The notes under the pieces: model-generated
The model's input: the letters and a program-made list of their open reading frames with translations, nothing else
Told to the model about the DNA's origin: nothing
Databases searched by the model: none
Shown here: one piece after another, positions 1-11,219 of the stretch
Position numbering within the stretch: the first letter of the stretch is position 1
How the letters are laid out: every line of letters begins with the position of its first letter
Translations under genes and position numbers: made by a program
Assembly (NCBI GenBank): GCA_016288495.1
Contig: JAEEZH010000058.1
Location: 1-39,724, forward strand
Reading direction: 5' to 3'
DNA from: Lachnospiraceae bacterium
GTDB lineage: Bacteria; Bacillota; Clostridia; Lachnospirales; Lachnospiraceae
DNA length: 39,724 bases

Positions 1-48
1 CTCGATACTGGATATCAGATAGCGGAAAACTGATCTTTCACAAAAAAC

Positions 49-77
49 TTGACGCACTCCTGCGGATGGTGTAGTAT
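49..77 (+). promoter_or_regulatory. Possible upstream promoter for recA (TTGACG-17 bp-TAGTAT)
   Basis: TTGACG at 49-54 and TAGTAT at 72-77 with a 17 bp spacer. Confidence 0.4.
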
Positions 78-140
78 TCAGTTTAAGTGTGTTTGTCTTG
101 GCGGTTCGCCGTATTTTCAAAAATTAATTGTATAAATGTG

Positions 141-169
141 TTGACAAAAGCGAACAAATGTTTTATATT
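141..169 (+). promoter_or_regulatory. recA promoter (sigma-A type)
   Basis: TTGACA 141-146, 17 bp spacer, TATATT 164-169; a LexA box lies in the spacer. Confidence 0.85.
151..164 (+). promoter_or_regulatory. LexA/DinR SOS box 1
   Basis: CGAACAAATGTTTT matches 13/14 of the Gram-positive SOS box CGAACRNRYGTTYG. Confidence 0.8.
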
Positions 170-177
170 CAATAAAG

Positions 178-191
178 CGAACAGATGTTTG
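178..191 (+). promoter_or_regulatory. LexA/DinR SOS box 2
   Basis: CGAACAGATGTTTG is a full match to CGAACRNRYGTTYG, 27 bp downstream of box 1. Confidence 0.85.
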
Positions 192-218
192 AATCTGCAG
201 ACTTGATCGGAGGTTTTT

Positions 219-1283
219 ATGGAAAGAGAAGATAAACAAAAGGCATTGGACGCCGCACTGGCCCAGATAGAAAAGCAGTTCGGCAAGGGCTCGGTCATGA
301 AGCTGGGCGATGATAACCGTTCGATGAATGTGGAGACTATCCCTACCGGCTCGCTGAGCCTTGATATAGCACTGGGACTGGGAGGCATACCCAAGGGCAG
401 GATAGTGGAGATATACGGCCCCGAATCTTCGGGTAAGACCACAGTTACCCTTCATATGATAGCAGAGGTACAGAAAAGAGGTGGGATCGCAGGTTTCATA
501 GATGCGGAGCATGCGCTGGATCCCGTATATGCGAGGAATATCGGCGTGGATATTGATAATCTGTATATATCCCAGCCGGATTGCGGAGAGCAGGCGCTGG
601 AGATCGCGGAGACCATGGTGAGGTCCGGCGCCATCGATATCCTGGTTGTGGATTCCGTTGCGGCACTGGTACCGAAGGCGGAGATAGACGGGGATATGGG
701 TGATTCCCATGTGGGCTTGCAGGCCAGGCTGATGTCACAGGCCCTGAGGAAGCTTACCGCCGTTATCAGCAGATCCAACTGCAGCGTCATATTCATTAAC
801 CAGCTCAGGGAAAAGGTGGGCGTGATGTTCGGTAATCCCGAGACCACCACCGGCGGCCGTGCGCTTAAGTTCTATTCATCCGTGAGACTGGATGTGCGCA
901 GGATAGAGACGCTTAAGCTGAGCGGAGAAGCCATCGGTAACCGCACCAGGGTTAAGGTCGTAAAGAACAAGATCGCACCTCCCTTTAAGGAAGCGGAATT
1001 TGATATCATGTTCGGTACGGGTATATCCAGGACCGGCGATGTGCTGGACCTGGCTACCGATTGTAATATCGTGAATAAGAGCGGAGCCTGGTATGCCTAT
1101 AATGGCGAGAAGATCGGCCAGGGCCGTGAAAACGCAAAGATATTCCTTCAGGATAATCCTGCGGTATTTTCAGAGATAGAGAAAAAGGTGAGAGAACATT
1201 ACGGCATAGGTACTGAGGGCGGCGTACAGGGTGATACGCAGGAGAGCGCTTCGGACAGTGCCGATGTAAAGACAGGTAAATAA
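219..1283 (+). CDS. recA: Recombinase RecA
   Basis: GPESSGKTT Walker [38 protein letters not shown] ggagg upstream. Confidence 0.99.
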   Translation: MEREDKQKALDAALAQIEKQFGKGSVMKLGDDNRSMNVETIPTGSLSLDIALGLGGIPKGRIVEIYGPESSGKTTVTLHMIAEVQKRGGIAGFIDAEHALDPVYARNIGVDIDNLYISQPDCGEQALEIAETMVRSGAIDILVVDSVAALVPKAEIDGDMGDSHVGLQARLMSQALRKLTAVISRSNCSVIFINQLREKVGVMFGNPETTTGGRALKFYSSVRLDVRRIETLKLSGEAIGNRTRVKVVKNKIAPPFKEAEFDIMFGTGISRTGDVLDLATDCNIVNKSGAWYAYNGEKIGQGRENAKIFLQDNPAVFSEIEKKVREHYGIGTEGGVQGDTQESASDSADVKTGK

Positions 1284-1753
1284 TGGCTGCCAGAGATCTG
1301 TCCGAAAAAGGAGCAAAGCTTAAAGCTTTGAAGATACTGACCGACAGGGATAAGACCGAAAAGGAACTCAGGGATAAACTGGCGGGATTGGGTTATGATG
1401 ACGGCGCTATAGACGGTGCTGTGGAATATGTCAGAAGCTATGGTTATATCGATGATATGCGATATGCCGAGAATTATGCTTCGTACCGTATGGAGAGTAA
1501 AAGCCGCATGCAGCTTGCCATGGAGCTTCGCCGCAGAGGTGTCGATGAGGGGGTTATCGAATCCGTATTTGACAGGCTGTATGACGGTTTTGACGAAAGC
1601 GGACAGATCATCCGCCTTATTGAGAAAAAACTGAAAGGTAAATACCCTGACTGTCTTGAAAACATCAGCGATGAGAGGAAAAAGGCAGCTCTTTTCAGGG
1701 CTCTTAAGAGCAAGGGTTATTCCTTTGACTCCATACGTCATATCCTCACATGA
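1283..1753 (+). CDS. recX: Regulatory protein RecX
   Basis: Overlaps the recA stop codon (TAATG); RecX-like helical repeats (RDKTEKELRDKL, YIDDMRYAENYASYR); recA-recX synteny. Confidence 0.93.
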   Translation: MAARDLSEKGAKLKALKILTDRDKTEKELRDKLAGLGYDDGAIDGAVEYVRSYGYIDDMRYAENYASYRMESKSRMQLAMELRRRGVDEGVIESVFDRLYDGFDESGQIIRLIEKKLKGKYPDCLENISDERKKAALFRALKSKGYSFDSIRHILT

Positions 1754-1817
1754 TCAGCCTGATCTTGCCCGGTACGCTGAAAGTTGCAGATAATCGTCTC
1801 TTATAGACAATCCCTAC

Positions 1818-1846
1818 TTGACATAACTTCCTTATTGTTTTAAAAT
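1818..1846 (+). promoter_or_regulatory. Promoter for rny
   Basis: TTGACA 1818-1823, 17 bp spacer, TAAAAT 1841-1846. Confidence 0.75.
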
Positions 1847-1989
1847 TTTAATGTTGTGATTTCAATTATTGGAATTATTTTATATATATTCTGATAGTGG
1901 ATGATTCAATATCGCATCCCGTGGTATGTACCATTTAATCGTTTCGCATCCATATCACGGGAATGACAATTTAATAAGGAGGTGCTCCT

Positions 1990-3540
1990 GTGGAAATAGG
2001 AATTGTTATCGGTGTAGCAGTTCTTGCAGTACTGGTGACCATCTTCTTTTCTGTTTCGTGGTGCAAGAAGTATAAAAAGGGCGTGGACGAAAAGATCGGA
2101 AACGCCGATACGAAGGCACGCGAGATCATTGATAATGCGCTGAAGACTGCAGAATCAAAAAAGAAGGAAGGACTTCTCGAAGTAAAGGAGGAATCCATCA
2201 AGGCTAAGAATGAGCTTGATAAGGAGATCCGCGAGAGGCGTTCCGAGATGCAGAGACTGGAGCGCAGAGTTCAGCAGAAAGAAGAAAGCGTCGATAAGAA
2301 GACCGAGGCTGTCGAAAAGAGAGAAGCGGCTCTCAGTGCTGCGGAAGCAAAGCTGGCAAAAAAGCAAGACGAGATTTCCAAGCTGAATGAACAGCGCATA
2401 CAGGAACTTGAACGAATTTCAGGTTTAACCTCCGACCAGGCAAAGGAACAGTTGTTTAAGTCGCTTGAAGAAGAAGTGCGTCACGAAGCCGCAGTCCTTG
2501 TTAAGGAATTGGATACAAGGGCCAGGGAAGAAGCCGACAAGAAGGCCAAGGAATACGTCGTCAATGCCATTCAGAGGTGTGCCGCTGAGCATACTGCCGA
2601 AGCTACCATCACTGTGGTCCAGCTTCCGAATGACGAGATGAAGGGACGTATCATAGGCCGTGAGGGTAGAAATATCCGGGCTTTGGAAACGGCTACCGGT
2701 GTGGATCTGATCATTGATGATACGCCGGAGGCAGTGATCCTTTCGGGATTTGATCCTATCCGCAGAGAGATTGCGAGGATCGCTCTTGAGAGACTGATCG
2801 TTGACGGACGTATTCATCCCTCCAGAGTGGAGGAAATGGTCGAAAAGGCGAGAAAGGAAGTGGAGACTTCTATCCGCGAAGCGGGTGATGAGGCAGCCCT
2901 TGAAGTGGGCGTTCACGGGATCCATCCCGAGCTTATCAGACTGCTTGGAAAGATGAAGTTCAGGACCAGTTATGGTCAGAATGCATTGAGACACTCCATC
3001 GAGGTGGCTCATTTGTCCGGACTTCTTGCCCAGGAGATCGGTGCTGATGTGAGAGTGGCAAAGAGAGCGGGTCTGCTTCATGATATAGGTAAATCCATAG
3101 ATCATGAGCAGGAAGGTTCACATATCCAGTTGGGTGTGGAGCTGTGTCGTAAGTATAAGGAATCTCCCGTGATCATCAATGCCGTTGAAGCACATCATGG
3201 AGATGTGGAACCCACATCCCTGGTGGCATGTATAGTACAGTGTGCTGATACTATTTCGGCCTCCAGACCCGGTGCCAGAAGAGATACCATTGACACATAT
3301 ACCAACAGACTTAACCAGCTGGAGGAGATATCCAATTCCTTCAAGGGAGTTGAGAAGTCCTTTGCGATCCAGGCCGGAAGAGAAGTTCGTATCATGGTGG
3401 TTCCTGAGCAGGTATCTGATTCCGATATGGTTATGCTGGCTCGTGACATATCCAAGAAGATAGAGTCCGAGATGGAATATCCGGGACAGATAAAGGTAAA
3501 TCTGATTCGCGAAAGCAGGGTTTCCGATATTGCGAAATAG
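1990..3540 (+). CDS. rny: Ribonuclease Y (N-terminal TM, coiled coil, KH, HD)
   Basis: GTG start after [26 protein letters not shown] motif; [19 protein letters not shown] motif. Confidence 0.98.
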   Translation: MEIGIVIGVAVLAVLVTIFFSVSWCKKYKKGVDEKIGNADTKAREIIDNALKTAESKKKEGLLEVKEESIKAKNELDKEIRERRSEMQRLERRVQQKEESVDKKTEAVEKREAALSAAEAKLAKKQDEISKLNEQRIQELERISGLTSDQAKEQLFKSLEEEVRHEAAVLVKELDTRAREEADKKAKEYVVNAIQRCAAEHTAEATITVVQLPNDEMKGRIIGREGRNIRALETATGVDLIIDDTPEAVILSGFDPIRREIARIALERLIVDGRIHPSRVEEMVEKARKEVETSIREAGDEAALEVGVHGIHPELIRLLGKMKFRTSYGQNALRHSIEVAHLSGLLAQEIGADVRVAKRAGLLHDIGKSIDHEQEGSHIQLGVELCRKYKESPVIINAVEAHHGDVEPTSLVACIVQCADTISASRPGARRDTIDTYTNRLNQLEEISNSFKGVEKSFAIQAGREVRIMVVPEQVSDSDMVMLARDISKKIESEMEYPGQIKVNLIRESRVSDIAK

Positions 3541-3561
3541 ATTTGGTTTGCATTATGTTTG

Positions 3562-3590
3562 CGGCAGTCAGAGTATTCTGGCTGCCGTTT
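3562..3590 (+). terminator. Rho-independent terminator after rny
   Basis: CGGCAGTCAGA-GTAT-TCTGGCTGCCG stem-loop (11 bp with one G-T pair) followed by TTTCATTTC. Confidence 0.75.
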
Positions 3591-3634
3591 CATTTCGGGA
3601 AATGCTTTCCTGCGGATCCGTGTAAAGGAGTACC

Positions 3635-4009
3635 ATGAATAAAAGAAAGATAGGAAGAGTATGGGAAGATGCGGCCTGTGCTTATCTGCAGCAGCAGGGG
3701 GTAGCCATACGACACAGAAATTTTAAATTATATCGTAAGGGTGAGATCGATATAATCGGGATGGACAGGGAAAAGACCCTGCTCTTCATCGAAGTTAAAT
3801 ACAGAAAAAATGCACATCACGGCAGCCCGGCAGAGGCGGTGGGACCGTCAAAGATAGCCAGTATATGCAGCTGCAGTGATTATTACAGGATCCGCTACGG
3901 GTTTTCGGATTCACAGAAATGCAGATTTGATGTGATCACCGTTACCGGAGCTGAACACAATGATATAAAATGGATCAAAAATGCTTTTGATTATGAAGGG
4001 AGAGGATAG
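3635..4009 (+). CDS. YraN/UPF0102 family endonuclease-like protein
   Basis: GRVWEDAACAYLQQQG...NFKLYRKGEIDIIGMD...LLFIEVKYR; next to rnhB as usual. Confidence 0.92.
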   Translation: MNKRKIGRVWEDAACAYLQQQGVAIRHRNFKLYRKGEIDIIGMDREKTLLFIEVKYRKNAHHGSPAEAVGPSKIASICSCSDYYRIRYGFSDSQKCRFDVITVTGAEHNDIKWIKNAFDYEGRG

Positions 4010-4011
4010 AT

Positions 4012-4782
4012 TTGACCGCTATAAAGGAGATAAAGGCCGATTTTGACAGCAGGGATAAGCAGGATGTAAAAAGCCTGGAGGATTTTATCGAAAAATATTC
4101 GGAAGATACCAGAAGCGGAGTGGAGAGTCTTAAAACAAGGGCTGAGAAAATCATCGCAGCCATGGAAAAAGAGAAGGCCCGAATTTATGCCATGACCGAG
4201 TATGAGCGCAGATATCGTGATGAATATAAATATATCTGCGGTATAGACGAAGTGGGCAGAGGGCCTCTGGCGGGCCCGGTGGTGGCCGGAGCCGTGATAC
4301 TGCCGACAGACTGTGATATCCTCTACCTGAACGATTCCAAGCAGCTGTCCGCGGCAAAGCGGGAAGAGCTTTGCGCTGAGATAAAAGAAAAGGCCGTTGC
4401 CTGGGCAACAGCCGAAGTGTCGTGGGAGATCATAGATGAGATCAATATCCTGAACGCCACCTATGAGGCTATGAGAAGGGCTATACAGTCCCTGAATGTA
4501 ATACCGGATTATCTTTTGAATGATGCGGTGACGATCCCCGGGGTGGATATAGGTCAGTGTCCTATAATAAAGGGAGATGCGAAAAGCGTATCCATCGCCG
4601 CAGCATCCATCGTGGCCAAGGTGACCAGAGATGCAAAGATGACAGAGTATGACAGCATATATCCGGGATACGGTTTCGCTTCAAACAAGGGATATGGGAG
4701 CAGCGAACATATAAAGGCCTTAAAGGAACTGGGTCCCTGCCCGATCCATCGCAGATCCTTTATCTCAAATATTGTCCCGTAG
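4012..4782 (+). CDS. rnhB: Ribonuclease HII
   Basis: YICGIDEVGRGPLAGPVVAGAVIL...NDSKQLS...KGDAKSVSIAAASIVAKVTRD; TTG start as tracked. Confidence 0.97.
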   Translation: MTAIKEIKADFDSRDKQDVKSLEDFIEKYSEDTRSGVESLKTRAEKIIAAMEKEKARIYAMTEYERRYRDEYKYICGIDEVGRGPLAGPVVAGAVILPTDCDILYLNDSKQLSAAKREELCAEIKEKAVAWATAEVSWEIIDEINILNATYEAMRRAIQSLNVIPDYLLNDAVTIPGVDIGQCPIIKGDAKSVSIAAASIVAKVTRDAKMTEYDSIYPGYGFASNKGYGSSEHIKALKELGPCPIHRRSFISNIVP

Positions 4783-5946
4783 ATTATAACGACGGACGAT
4801 CTCCCGGATCTTGTCCGTGGGTGTGATGACTGACTGCAGGGTCACATCGTGATTCATAAAATCTATGATGGAAGCGATAAACTTGCTCATGTCAGCCTCT
4901 ATATGGTAGGGCCTGTTCCTCAGCTCCGGGTGATTGCTGGTTAAGTTCGTGGTGATGATCCTGTCGAACCAGCATTTTTCATAGGCTTCATCAAAGGCCT
5001 TGATGCCGCTGGTGAAGAGACCGAAGGTACAGCAGATGAATACCCGCTTGGCATTCATCTTTTTCAGCTGGCTGGCGGTATCGAGCATGGAATCCCCTGA
5101 GGCTATCATGTCGTCTACGATTATCACATCCTTGCCGTCTATGGCATCTCCCAGGAATTCATGGGAGATTATGGGGTTTTTGCCGTTGGTGACCTTTGTG
5201 TAATCACGGCGCTTGTAGAACATACCGGTGTCCACGCCCATTACGGAGGCGAAATATATGGCGCGGTCCAAGGCCCCTTCATCGGGGGAGATGACCACGG
5301 TGTGTTTTTTGTCAATGTTAAGGTCGTGCTCTGAGTTGAGCAGGGCTCTCAAAAACTGGTAAAAGGGAAGGAAATTGTCAAAGCCGCAGGTGGGAGTGGA
5401 ATTCTGTACCGAAGGGTCATGAGCGTCAAAGGTTATTATGTTTGAAACACCCATTTTGGACAGTTCCTCCAGCATCATGGCACAGTCCAGAGACTCCCTG
5501 GAGGTCCTTTTGTGCTGGCGTCCTTCATAAAGGAAGGGCATGATCACATTTATCCGGTGGGCTTTCCCGGCCACAGCGGCTATGAAGCGCTTCAGGTCCT
5601 GATAATGATCATCGGGAGACATATGATTCGTAAAACCGTTCATGGTGTAGGTCATATAATGGTTTGTCACATCCAGCAGGATGAACAGATCTTTTCCTCT
5701 GACGGTCTCGTGTATCTCGCATTTTCCTTCGCCGGAACCAAAGCGCGGCAGGGAAAAATCCAGCAGATAATTCTCCCTGACATATTCCATAAAGGCTGAA
5801 TTATCATGGTGAGGCTGGTTGATGCTGTGACGGTAGTTGACGAGATGACGGTTTACTTCGTTGCCCAGATTGCGGCTGGATTCAAGTACGCAGAGCCTTA
5901 AGGGGGCTACCGGGATCTTGTCTTCGAGATAATCAATGTTTGGCAT
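4765..5946 (-). CDS. prs: Ribose-phosphate pyrophosphokinase
   Basis: FILLDVTNHYMTYTMNG, KDVIIVDDMIASGDSM PRPP-binding loop, NVIMPFLYEGRQHKR. Confidence 0.9.
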   Translation of the reverse strand: MPNIDYLEDKIPVAPLRLCVLESSRNLGNEVNRHLVNYRHSINQPHHDNSAFMEYVRENYLLDFSLPRFGSGEGKCEIHETVRGKDLFILLDVTNHYMTYTMNGFTNHMSPDDHYQDLKRFIAAVAGKAHRINVIMPFLYEGRQHKRTSRESLDCAMMLEELSKMGVSNIITFDAHDPSVQNSTPTCGFDNFLPFYQFLRALLNSEHDLNIDKKHTVVISPDEGALDRAIYFASVMGVDTGMFYKRRDYTKVTNGKNPIISHEFLGDAIDGKDVIIVDDMIASGDSMLDTASQLKKMNAKRVFICCTFGLFTSGIKAFDEAYEKCWFDRIITTNLTSNHPELRNRPYHIEADMSKFIASIIDFMNHDVTLQSVITPTDKIREIVRRYNLRDNI

Positions 5947-5962
5947 GTGTACTCCTGTTGTG

Positions 5963-5990
5963 ATAATATACTATGACGATCATTTTTCAA
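5963..5990 (-). promoter_or_regulatory. Promoter for prs (minus strand)
   Basis: Reverse complement reads TTGAAA-16 bp-TATTAT upstream of the prs start. Confidence 0.5.
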
Positions 5991-6019
5991 AAACATCACC
6001 GACATAATAACACAATCTT

Positions 6020-7411
6020 ATGAAAAAAAACAGACACATAATTAAAAAAGTCGAGGCGGATAGCATTGCTGCCCAGATGGATATAGAAGCGGGTGATGAA
6101 CTGCTGGCTATCAATGATCAGGAGATAGAAGACATCTTTGATTACAGGTTTCTCATCAGGGATGAATACATCGAGGTGTTTATCAGAAAGACAGACGGAG
6201 AAGAATGGCTTTTGGAGATAGATAAGGATGAGGATGAGGACCTGGGGCTGGAATTCGAAAACTCCATGATGGATGAGTACAGATCCTGCCACAACAAGTG
6301 TATTTTCTGCTTTATCGACCAGATGCCGAAGGGGATGAGACAGACCCTGTATTTTAAGGATGACGATTCCAGGCTGTCCTTTCTTCAGGGAAACTATGTG
6401 ACGCTGACCAATATGTCCGACAGCGATATAGACAGGATATGCAGATACAGGCTGGAACCGATAAATATCTCGTTTCAGACTACCAATCCCGAGTTAAGGT
6501 GTAAAATGCTGGGAAACCGTTTCGCGGGGGAAGCCCTGAAAAAGGTGGACAAGCTGTATGAAGCCGGGATCGAGATGAACGGTCAGATCGTCCTGTGTAA
6601 GGGGATAAATGACGGGGATGAGCTTCGCCGTTCCATCAGGGATATGTGGTTGTATTTCCCTTATCTGCGAAGTGTGTCGGTAGTCCCTGTGGGACTTACC
6701 AGGTTCAGGGAGGGACTGTATCCCCTGGAACCCTTTGAAAAAGAAGACGCAGAGGAAGTGATAGACATCATAGAAGGTTTCCAGAAGGAATTTTACAGCC
6801 GCAGGGGGGCACATTTTGTGCATGCATCGGATGAATGGTATCTCGTTGCGGGCAGGGAACTGCCGGAAGCAGAACGCTATGACGGATATCTGCAGTATGA
6901 GAACGGCGTCGGTATGCTCCGGCTCCTGCGGGATGAGTTTGATATCGCCCTGAACGCCGCAAAGGCCGATGGCAAGGTGGATAAAAATAAGAAAAGAAGT
7001 GTTTCCGTGGCCACCGGAAAACTGGCCTATGCCACCATAGTGTCCATGGCGGAGCGTCTGATGGAGGTATTTCCCTTCGTTTTAGTCCATGTGTACTGCA
7101 TCGAGAATAAGTTTTTCGGCCAAAGGATAACCGTCAGCGGTCTGTTGACGGGCGGGGATATAATAGATGCGCTTAAGGATAAGGATCTGGGAGAGGTGCT
7201 TTTCCTGCCGGAGAATGTTTTGAGAAGCGGTGAAGAGGTGTTTCTTGACGATGTGACGGTCACTTTTATGCGTGAAACTTTACAAGTTGAGACAGATATA
7301 GTAAAATCAAATGGATTATGTTTTTTGGAGCAGCTCTGTGATGTCAGGATCGATCCTGAGATCTACGGGGATGCTTTCGGTGTGCAAAGAGAATTAAACA
7401 AATATGAGTAA
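6020..7411 (+). CDS. DUF512 family protein (PDZ-like N-terminus, radical-SAM-like Cys motif)
   Basis: [42 protein letters not shown]; ends by overlapping der. Confidence 0.93.
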   Translation: MKKNRHIIKKVEADSIAAQMDIEAGDELLAINDQEIEDIFDYRFLIRDEYIEVFIRKTDGEEWLLEIDKDEDEDLGLEFENSMMDEYRSCHNKCIFCFIDQMPKGMRQTLYFKDDDSRLSFLQGNYVTLTNMSDSDIDRICRYRLEPINISFQTTNPELRCKMLGNRFAGEALKKVDKLYEAGIEMNGQIVLCKGINDGDELRRSIRDMWLYFPYLRSVSVVPVGLTRFREGLYPLEPFEKEDAEEVIDIIEGFQKEFYSRRGAHFVHASDEWYLVAGRELPEAERYDGYLQYENGVGMLRLLRDEFDIALNAAKADGKVDKNKKRSVSVATGKLAYATIVSMAERLMEVFPFVLVHVYCIENKFFGQRITVSGLLTGGDIIDALKDKDLGEVLFLPENVLRSGEEVFLDDVTVTFMRETLQVETDIVKSNGLCFLEQLCDVRIDPEIYGDAFGVQRELNKYE

Positions 7412-8729
7412 ACCCATTGTGGCCGTGGTCGGAAGACCTAATGTGGGCAAGTCTACCTTGTTCAATGCACTGGCCGGAGAGAGAATATCAATAGTCAAGG
7501 ATACACCGGGCATCACCCGTGACCGCATATACGCTGATTCGGAATGGCTGGGACGTCCCTTTACCATGATAGATACAGGCGGAATAGAACCGGATTCGGG
7601 AGACATCATCCTGTCCCGTATGAGGGAACAGGCCCAGATAGCCATAGATACGGCCGACGTGATCCTTTTTATGGTGGATGTGCGTCAGGGACTTCAGGAC
7701 GCCGATTCAAAGGTGGCGGATCTTTTGAGACGTTCCCGCAAAAATGTGATCCTTGTGGTGAACAAGGTCGATGATTTCGAAAAATTCATGGCAGATGTCT
7801 ATGAGTTTTATAATCTGGGCATGGGGGATCCGGTTGCCATTTCTTCCAAAAACAAACTGGGACTGGGAGAATTGCTGGATGAGCTGGTGAAGTATTTTCC
7901 AGAGGGAAATGAATCCGAAGAGGAAGAGGATGAGCGTCCCAAGGTAGCCATAGTAGGCAAGCCCAACGTAGGGAAATCCTCCATCATAAACAAGCTTCTG
8001 GGACAGGAGAGACTCATAGTCTCCGATGTGGCCGGCACCACCAGGGATGCGGTGGACGCAGTGGCTGTCCATGACGGCAGGGAATATGTCTTTATAGATA
8101 CGGCCGGTCTGCGCCGTAAAAACAAGATAAAAGAAGAACTGGAGCACTACATGATACTCCGCACCGTGGCTGCGGTGGAGAGGGCGGATGTGGTCCTGGT
8201 GGTGATAGACGCCACTGAGGGCATTACCGAGCAGGATGCAAAGATCGCCGGGATCGCCCATGACCGGGGAAAGGGTATCATAATAGTCGTAAATAAATGG
8301 GATGCGGTGGAAAAGGATGATAAGACCATCTACCGTTTTACCGAGGATGTAAAGGATGTCCTTTCCTTTTTGTCCTACGCCGAAGTCATGTATGTGTCGG
8401 CCAAAAGCGGCCAGCGTCTTTTGAAGCTGTATGATTCCATAGATGCGGTGCTGCAGAACTGTACGCTGAGGGTGGCTACGGGCGTTCTGAACGAGATCAT
8501 AACCGAGGCGGTGGCTATGGTCCAGCCTCCTGCGGACAAGGGCAAGAGACTGCGTATCTATTATGCCACCCAGGTCTCCGTTAAACCGCCCACATTCGTG
8601 ATCTTTGTGAATGATAAAAAACTCATGCATTTTTCGTATTTGAGATATCTGGAGAACAGGATAAGGGAGGCCTTCGGTTTTGCGGGGACCTCGCTCAGAT
8701 TTTTGATCAGGGAGCGTAAGGAAAAATGA
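7404..8729 (+). CDS. der: GTPase Der (EngA)
   Basis: Two G domains: [12 protein letters not shown]...DTGG...NKVD and [12 protein letters not shown]...DTAG...NKWD; C-terminal KH-like domain. Confidence 0.99.
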   Translation: MSKPIVAVVGRPNVGKSTLFNALAGERISIVKDTPGITRDRIYADSEWLGRPFTMIDTGGIEPDSGDIILSRMREQAQIAIDTADVILFMVDVRQGLQDADSKVADLLRRSRKNVILVVNKVDDFEKFMADVYEFYNLGMGDPVAISSKNKLGLGELLDELVKYFPEGNESEEEEDERPKVAIVGKPNVGKSSIINKLLGQERLIVSDVAGTTRDAVDAVAVHDGREYVFIDTAGLRRKNKIKEELEHYMILRTVAAVERADVVLVVIDATEGITEQDAKIAGIAHDRGKGIIIVVNKWDAVEKDDKTIYRFTEDVKDVLSFLSYAEVMYVSAKSGQRLLKLYDSIDAVLQNCTLRVATGVLNEIITEAVAMVQPPADKGKRLRIYYATQVSVKPPTFVIFVNDKKLMHFSYLRYLENRIREAFGFAGTSLRFLIRERKEK

Positions 8730-9397
8730 TATATGCAGTCAGATTGATATGCGTGCTCATAGGGTATTGTTTCGGTCTTTTCCAGACAGCATATATTTAC
8801 GGGAGAATAAAGGGCTTTGATCTGAAGAATACCGGCAGCGGTAATTACGGTACCACCAATATGTTGAGGAGCAAGGGACTGAAGGCAGGTCTTCTCGTGC
8901 TCCTGGGTGATTCCTTTAAGTGTGTATTTGCAGTACTTGCGGTATGGCTCATATTCGGAAAGTCTTATTCCGATATATTTCCTTTGCTGAAGGTGTATAC
9001 GGCGGCAGGGGTCATACTGGGACATAATTTTCCATTTTACATGGGTTTTCGGGGCGGAAAGGGAATTGCCGCCACTGCCGGTCTTATCATGGTGATGGGC
9101 TGGACTTTTATGATACCGGAGCTCATTATTTTTGCCCTGGTGTTCGGCATATCCCATTACGTTTCCCTGGGGTCTCTGACCATTTATCTGTGGCTTTTTG
9201 CCCAGATAGTCATAATGGGTGAAATGGGATACGGACAGTTTGCGTCCATGACGCGGCCTGCCCTTATCGAAATGTATGTTGTGGTGCTGCTTCTGGTCAT
9301 CATGGCCTTTGTGAAGCACCGTGAGAATATCTCGAGGCTCCTCAGCGGGACCGAGAGAAAAACATATCTTACAAAGAAAAAGGAGAGTGATTCTTAA
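8726..9397 (+). CDS. plsY: Glycerol-3-phosphate acyltransferase PlsY
   Basis: [36 protein letters not shown]; overlaps der stop. Confidence 0.97.
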   Translation: MIYAVRLICVLIGYCFGLFQTAYIYGRIKGFDLKNTGSGNYGTTNMLRSKGLKAGLLVLLGDSFKCVFAVLAVWLIFGKSYSDIFPLLKVYTAAGVILGHNFPFYMGFRGGKGIAATAGLIMVMGWTFMIPELIIFALVFGISHYVSLGSLTIYLWLFAQIVIMGEMGYGQFASMTRPALIEMYVVVLLLVIMAFVKHRENISRLLSGTERKTYLTKKKESDS

Positions 9398-10075
9398 ATG
9401 GAACCTTCAGTCGTAAAAAAGATGTCATTATCTTTTTCGATGATGATCTTTATCGCTTCACTATGCTTTTCATCCGCCTTTGTTGTCATGGGTGATGAAC
9501 TGGCTGAGGAGACCGACGGAGTGATGACCGAGGATGAGGCGGAAAAGGATAAAAGCTCGTCTTCTTCGACTTATCAGCGCCCGAAGGAACAGAAAGCAGT
9601 GGAATATACGGATGCCGATCTTAAGAAAAATACACAGATCGCTGATTCCTATAAAGCGATCATCTACGGAAATGAGGACTGGGATGATGTGGGCCCTGCA
9701 GTGGACGACGAGTATGGCGGACTTTCCGTCAAGGATTATAATGCTCTGGTGCGCATGACCTATGCGGAAGCCGGCGGAGAGGGAGAAGAGGGCATGCTCC
9801 TGGTGGCAAATGTGATCCTGAACCGCATGAAGAGTTATAAATATCCGGTTACGGTTTCGGCGGTCATATCACAGACCGGTCAGTTCCAGCCCTATGCAAA
9901 CGGCAGGTATTCCGAGGTGGAGCCCGATGCGGCTGCAGTCAGGGCAGTAAAGAGGGCGCTTTCCGGTGAGAATAACGCACCGGGCGTGCTGTATTTCAAA
10001 AGTGTCAATTCCAACGCCGTATGGTCGAACAAAGAAGTGGCATTCAGGTATAAGAATCATATCTTCTATTATTGA
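9398..10075 (+). CDS. SleB-like cell wall hydrolase, secreted
   Basis: Signal-like N-terminus; LVRMTYAEAGGEGEEGMLLVANVILNRM...PGVLYFKSVNS...KNHIFYY typical of the SleB hydrolase domain. Confidence 0.88.
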   Translation: MEPSVVKKMSLSFSMMIFIASLCFSSAFVVMGDELAEETDGVMTEDEAEKDKSSSSSTYQRPKEQKAVEYTDADLKKNTQIADSYKAIIYGNEDWDDVGPAVDDEYGGLSVKDYNALVRMTYAEAGGEGEEGMLLVANVILNRMKSYKYPVTVSAVISQTGQFQPYANGRYSEVEPDAAAVRAVKRALSGENNAPGVLYFKSVNSNAVWSNKEVAFRYKNHIFYY

Positions 10076-10155
10076 AAAATGGCCGACCTGTGTATCGTAT
10101 GATCATGGGCGGGAGTGTATGCATTAAGGATTTTGGATTAAGGGAGGATTCAGAG

Positions 10156-11175
10156 ATGATCGATTCTGAGGCAGTACGTATAGGTATAATAGGTGCAGGC
10201 AGCTGGGGTACGGCTCTGGCGTGGCATCTTTCAAATAAGGGACATTTTGTCACCATGTGGTCATCTCTGGCCGATGAGATAGATACACTGACGGAGCACC
10301 GTGAGCATATCAAAAAACTCCCTGGAGTGAAGCTTCCCGAGAATGTTTCCTTCACCTCCGTGATCTCCGAGGCGATAAATGATATGAAACTGGTCATAGT
10401 GGCCGTTCCTTCGCCCTACATCAGAAGCACGGCTAAGGAAATGAAGGAATATGTGACGGACGGACAGATAGTCGTAAACGTGGCAAAGGGTATAGAAGAA
10501 AGTACCCTGATGACGTTGTCGGCCATAATCCAGGAGGAGATACCCCAGGCAAAGGTGGCTGTGCTCACAGGCCCTACCCACGCCGAGGAGGTGGGAAAGG
10601 GAATGCCCACCGTGATCGTGGCCGGCTGCAGGGAACACGAAGTGGCAAAGCAGATCCAGGATATCTTCATGAGCGAGAGCCTGAGAGTATATTCCAATAC
10701 CGATGTACTGGGAATGGAAACGGGAGCAGCCCTCAAAAACGTCATAGCCCTTGCGTCCGGAGTGGCGGACGGAATAGGCTGCGGAGACAATCTTAAGGCC
10801 GCGCTTATCACCAGGGGAATACATGAGATGGTAAGGCTGGGCGTGGCCATGGGCTGTAATGCTGAAACCTTTTACGGACTGACGGGACTGGGAGATCTGA
10901 TAGTTACCTGTGCTTCCATGCATTCCAGGAACAGACGTGCCGGTATCCTCATCGGACAGGGCAAATCCGTTCAGGAAGCTATGGATGAAGTGAGCATGGT
11001 GGTAGAGGGCGTTTATGCAGCCAAAGCAGCCCTGAGCCTCGGTAAGAAATACGGTGTGGAGCTTCCCATAGTGGAAGAGATGAACCGGGTGCTCTTTGAA
11101 GGCAAGAGCCCTTCACAGGGACTTGCGGATCTGATGGGCAGATCCAAAAAGCCCGAGACCGATATACCGGTCTGA
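10156..11175 (+). CDS. gpsA: Glycerol-3-phosphate dehydrogenase [NAD(P)+]
   Basis: IGIIGAGSWGTALAWHLSNKGH, AVLTGPTHAEEV, GLTGLGDLIVTC. The tracked ORF opens at 10072, but SD (aagggagg) and homology favour ATG 10156. Confidence 0.97.
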   Translation: MIDSEAVRIGIIGAGSWGTALAWHLSNKGHFVTMWSSLADEIDTLTEHREHIKKLPGVKLPENVSFTSVISEAINDMKLVIVAVPSPYIRSTAKEMKEYVTDGQIVVNVAKGIEESTLMTLSAIIQEEIPQAKVAVLTGPTHAEEVGKGMPTVIVAGCREHEVAKQIQDIFMSESLRVYSNTDVLGMETGAALKNVIALASGVADGIGCGDNLKAALITRGIHEMVRLGVAMGCNAETFYGLTGLGDLIVTCASMHSRNRRAGILIGQGKSVQEAMDEVSMVVEGVYAAKAALSLGKKYGVELPIVEEMNRVLFEGKSPSQGLADLMGRSKKPETDIPV

Positions 11176-11187
11176 TATAATTTGTTC

Positions 11188-11217
11188 TTGACATACAGGC
11201 ATTACCTGTGATATCAT
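11188..11217 (+). promoter_or_regulatory. Promoter for infC-rpmI-rplT
   Basis: TTGACA 11188-11193, 18 bp spacer, TATCAT 11212-11217. Confidence 0.65.
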
Positions 11218-11219
11218 GC

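Noticed and set aside
7707-8630. 307-aa minus-strand ORF opposite der
   Set aside because: Antisense of a strongly conserved GTPase; no recognisable domain. The same applies to antisense ORFs over rny, lepA, comM, dprA and the sugar transferase.
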